From the NCBI GenBank assembly GCA_030268105.1, contig BSDZ01000015.1, positions 3,809,501-3,873,500 of the forward strand: a stretch of DNA of 64,000 bases, given 5' to 3'. The notes below the pieces were generated by a model. It saw only the letters and a list, made by a program, of their open reading frames with translations. It did no database searches and was not told where the DNA came from. Positions 63,401 to 64,000 of the stretch are shown piece after piece. The number at the start of each line of letters is the position of its first letter. Position 1 is the stretch's first letter. Source of the stretch: Volvox africanus (lineage: Eukaryota; Chlorophyta; Chlorophyceae; Chlamydomonadales; Volvocaceae). The position numbers and the translations under genes were made by a program.

Positions 63401-63591
63401 GCCGGCTGTTCCGCGAGCCGATTAGATAGCTCGTCCAAAACAGAAAGCACATCGGAGGGAAAGCCCAAACCCGAGCTGCCGGCGCCGCCCACAACGCCCG
63501 AGAGCTGCTGTGTGGCGCGTAGGGAGTCCTTGGCAGCAGCCACAAACTCCTCGTAAGACACAGCCCCGTCACCGTTGGTGTCCATCATGGC
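36599..63591 (-). CDS. Giant multi-EF-hand modular protein with repeated WW-like segments; 5' end outside the window
   Basis: About 58 exons on the minus strand, from an acceptor at 63591 to TGA at 36599, give about 3,680 residues. Reading phase carries through nearly every junction, including splits inside EF-hand loops; only the 3' limit of exon 58340-~58225, the left part of the exon ending at 57397, and the 5' limit of the exon ending at 51420 are unresolved. I count about 28 EF-hand loops, roughly 18 with canonical calcium ligands (e.g. DTNGDGAVSYEE, DRDGSGRLEPRE). They are arranged as tandem modules of four EF-hands plus a segment of the type LLDPxTGLVY...WPxLVG. C-terminal modules decay, followed by Pro/Tyr/Gly-rich and coiled-coil parts. 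No membrane helix or enzyme domain seen. It is probably a calcium-responsive structural or ciliary protein (inference). Preceding exons must lie beyond 64000. Confidence 0.85.
42622..44905 (-). other. Giant EF-hand protein, module 8
   Basis: Exons 44905-44838, 44647-44557, 44354-44083, 43794-43636, a 26-nt microexon 43347-43322, 43053-42935, 42682-42622. Loops DANNNGTLELKE, DVDLSSTLTLKE (weak), DRDGNGYLDIAE and DLEKDGLVRPDE; two of them are split by introns. The WW-like segment is missing, replaced by a short stretch (GFRVPPLGSGRAGLMDSI). The microexon is needed to restore phase from 2 to 1. Confidence 0.82.
43889..43946. repeat. (GTGCT)n pentanucleotide repeat
   Basis: About eight copies of gtgct, then degenerate TTGCT copies, in the intron between exons 44354-44083 and 43794-43636 of the giant gene. 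Confidence 0.9.
45123..48923 (-). other. Giant EF-hand protein, module 7 (calcium ligands lost)
   Basis: Exons 48923-48728, 48445-48191, 47894-47760, 46289-45434, 45229-45123. The helices of the four-EF unit are recognisable (LLLDLDELVRTDPDRIMDVV, MRKRVMQIDDDEYG), but the loops no longer fit calcium binding. The 856-nt exon carries a Ser/Arg/His-rich insert and then the WW-like segment SLDPATGLVYFMSNSTDYPE. The intron between 47760 and 46289 contains the 1.2-kb GGGAA tract. Confidence 0.8.
46366..47594. repeat. (GGGAA)n pentanucleotide satellite, about 1.23 kb, intronic
   Basis: Nearly unbroken GGGAA with interspersed GGGGA, GGGCA and two GCGAA units. Blocks of GGGCA followed by GGGGA recur at about 46586, 46951 and 47141, a sign of multi-unit duplication. 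Because no pentamer phase contains a stop, long open frames appear in several frames of both strands; none is a gene. In the transcript of the giant gene (minus strand) it reads as a pyrimidine tract close upstream of the acceptor at 46290. Confidence 0.98.
49059..51304 (-). other. Giant EF-hand protein, module 6
   Basis: Exons 51304-51126, 50863-50762, 50589-50459, 50271-50145, 49748-49483, 49268-49059. Loops DRDANAQLDAQE, DLDGDRLVTREE, DGNASGVLEPRE and DVNDNGAVEWRE. The linker is rich in Arg, Asp and Tyr, then the WW-like segment AVLLRDSESGLMYSPPDGA followed by WPKLVAY. Phase is consistent throughout. Confidence 0.85.
51420..53467 (-). other. Giant EF-hand protein, module 5
   Basis: Exons 53467-53339, 53100-52930, 52527-52409, 52178-52041, and one ending at 51420 whose 5' limit (near 51.7-51.85 kb) is unresolved. 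Loops DINRNGILEGRE, DYDGDSAVSYDE, DTNGNGRLEPRE and DVNGDGALSYAE, the best-preserved calcium tetrad in the window. The WW-like segment is NYLVDRQTGLVYQLAPGG, with WPVVIGA after a Gly/Ala insert. Confidence 0.85.
53807..56167 (-). other. Giant EF-hand protein, module 4
   Basis: Exons 56167-55991, 55573-55448, 55244-55161, 54844-54723, 54473-54301, 54012-53807. Loops DTDRNGRLEPRE, DLDGSRSVSEQE (split by an intron just before its last Glu), DSDQTGRLSLRK (Lys at position 12) and DVAKTGRFSYND (weak). The WW-like segment is YYRDPDTGLVYSLVDDRR, split by an intron after the first Gly base. Confidence 0.85.
56348..59455 (-). other. Giant EF-hand protein, module 3
   Basis: Exons 59455-59297, 58796-58584, 58340 to about 58225, 57726-57658, one ending at 57397, 57217-57085, a 38-nt exon 56701-56664, 56429-56348. 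Loops DTDRSGALDSRE, DIYGMDQVTYEQ (degenerate), DRDGSGRLEPRE and DQNGDGTLSFQE. The WW-like segment is RYLLSRYNSVVYELPPQ then QWPRAVGIY. A CACATCA-type repeat lies in the intron near 57590-57637. Confidence 0.82.
59669..61718 (-). other. Giant EF-hand protein, module 2
   Basis: Exons 61718-61581, 61197-61003, 60786-60574, 60271-60096, 59831-59669. Loops DRGRKGYLDRAE (ligands weak), DENNDHVYTQQE, DPERSGYLDYDK and DVDGVGQVTFSE (split by an intron). The WW-like segment is VLLDPTSRVLYSRPRWEGDW. The last exon ends TTTAAG before gcaagg, so the following intron appears to be GC-AG. Confidence 0.86.
62026..63591 (-). other. Giant EF-hand protein, module 1 (first visible)
   Basis: Exons 63591-63362, 63047-62879, 62731-62535, 62353-62263, 62103-62026. 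Loops DTNGDGAVSYEE, DRNNDGALDLSE (intron inside the loop) and DLDGDGTLRFGE are all canonical. The first EF-hand of this module is not seen and should be encoded to the right. The WW-like segment is TYLLDPTTGLVYGDVASA, then EWPQLVGRK. It leads into FFRNLDAHLK, the helix that opens the next module. Confidence 0.87.
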
Positions 63592-64000
63592 CTGGTGGGT
63601 TGTAATATAGCGACAAGGGGAATGAACGACAGCCGTGGGGAAGGCTTGAAGGGCGAACCGACGTACATCAATACATACACACATCGACACCCGCATGTCA
63701 TGAGCTACCCCGGTCGCCTTCCCCGATATTCACTTCCCATCTCATGACATTTGACCGGCGGTGGTGGCGGTGGTGGTGGTGGTGGTGGCGGCGGTCGTGG
63801 AGCCGGTGGAGAGGTAAGTAGCGGTGGGGGCGGTGGGAGCGGCGGTGGGCACCCTTTCCTGTTCCCGCCAGAACCTCGCGGGGCCCCCAGCTGTCATCAT
63901 TCGTCTGAACCACTTTAAGTGGTCCCTGCACGTATTGCTCTCTTCCCGACTAGCACACTACCCCGTAGGCCTTATTGCGCACACACCACCCGCTTCTCCT
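63592..64000. other. Right edge: intron of the giant gene, no exon recognised
   Basis: By analogy with later modules, an exon carrying an EF-hand should precede 63591. Nothing between 63592 and 64000 fits on the minus strand. A (GGT)n-rich run at about 63755-63800 is low-complexity. The gene therefore continues beyond the window. Confidence 0.5.

Overview
This is nuclear DNA of a eukaryote, most likely a volvocine green alga close to Volvox or Chlamydomonas. The reasons are: genes broken into many short exons with GT-AG introns; protein families typical of these algae (a receptor with a CHASE-like ectodomain, receptor-like kinases with an unassigned ectodomain, a NEK kinase with a long low-complexity tail); likely TGTAA polyadenylation signals; GC-rich exons set in AT-richer intergenic DNA; and abundant microsatellites. 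All exon coordinates were read by eye from splice consensus and reading phase. Most exon chains are phase-consistent from end to end; the few unresolved joints are named.

Layout. (1) <1-4426, minus: 5' half of a receptor with two membrane segments around a CHASE-like extracellular domain, probably a cyclic-nucleotide cyclase or phosphodiesterase whose catalytic part lies left of the window. (2) 7177-9562, minus: complete five-exon SRPBCC/START-fold protein of 316 residues, probably organelle-targeted. (3) 10164-18748, plus: complete 13-exon NEK-type kinase of 1,032 residues, divergent from (2), with Cys in place of the Glu of the APE motif. (4) 18.75-23.1 kb: mostly intergenic, but holding a 230-bp piece of bacterial gyrB of alphaproteobacterial (rickettsia-like) type. 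(5) 23158-25183, plus: 3' part of a copper type-II monooxygenase-like membrane protein whose 5' part was not found. (6) 28156-35362, plus: receptor-like protein kinase. (7) 36599-63591 and beyond, minus: a giant gene, about 58 exons and about 3,680 residues in the window, built from tandem modules of four EF-hands plus a WW-like segment. The modules decay toward the C-terminus, which ends in Pro/Tyr/Gly-rich and coiled-coil regions.

The genes do not form an operon and have no obvious common pathway, but five of the six concern signalling or calcium: receptor, two kinases, giant EF-hand protein, and a secretory or surface monooxygenase. The most notable items are the giant modular EF-hand protein with its repeated WW-like segment, the rickettsia-like gyrB fragment, a 1.2-kb (GGGAA)n tract inside an intron of the giant gene, and inverted copies of a pyrimidine-rich repeat on either side of the gyrB and monooxygenase segment.
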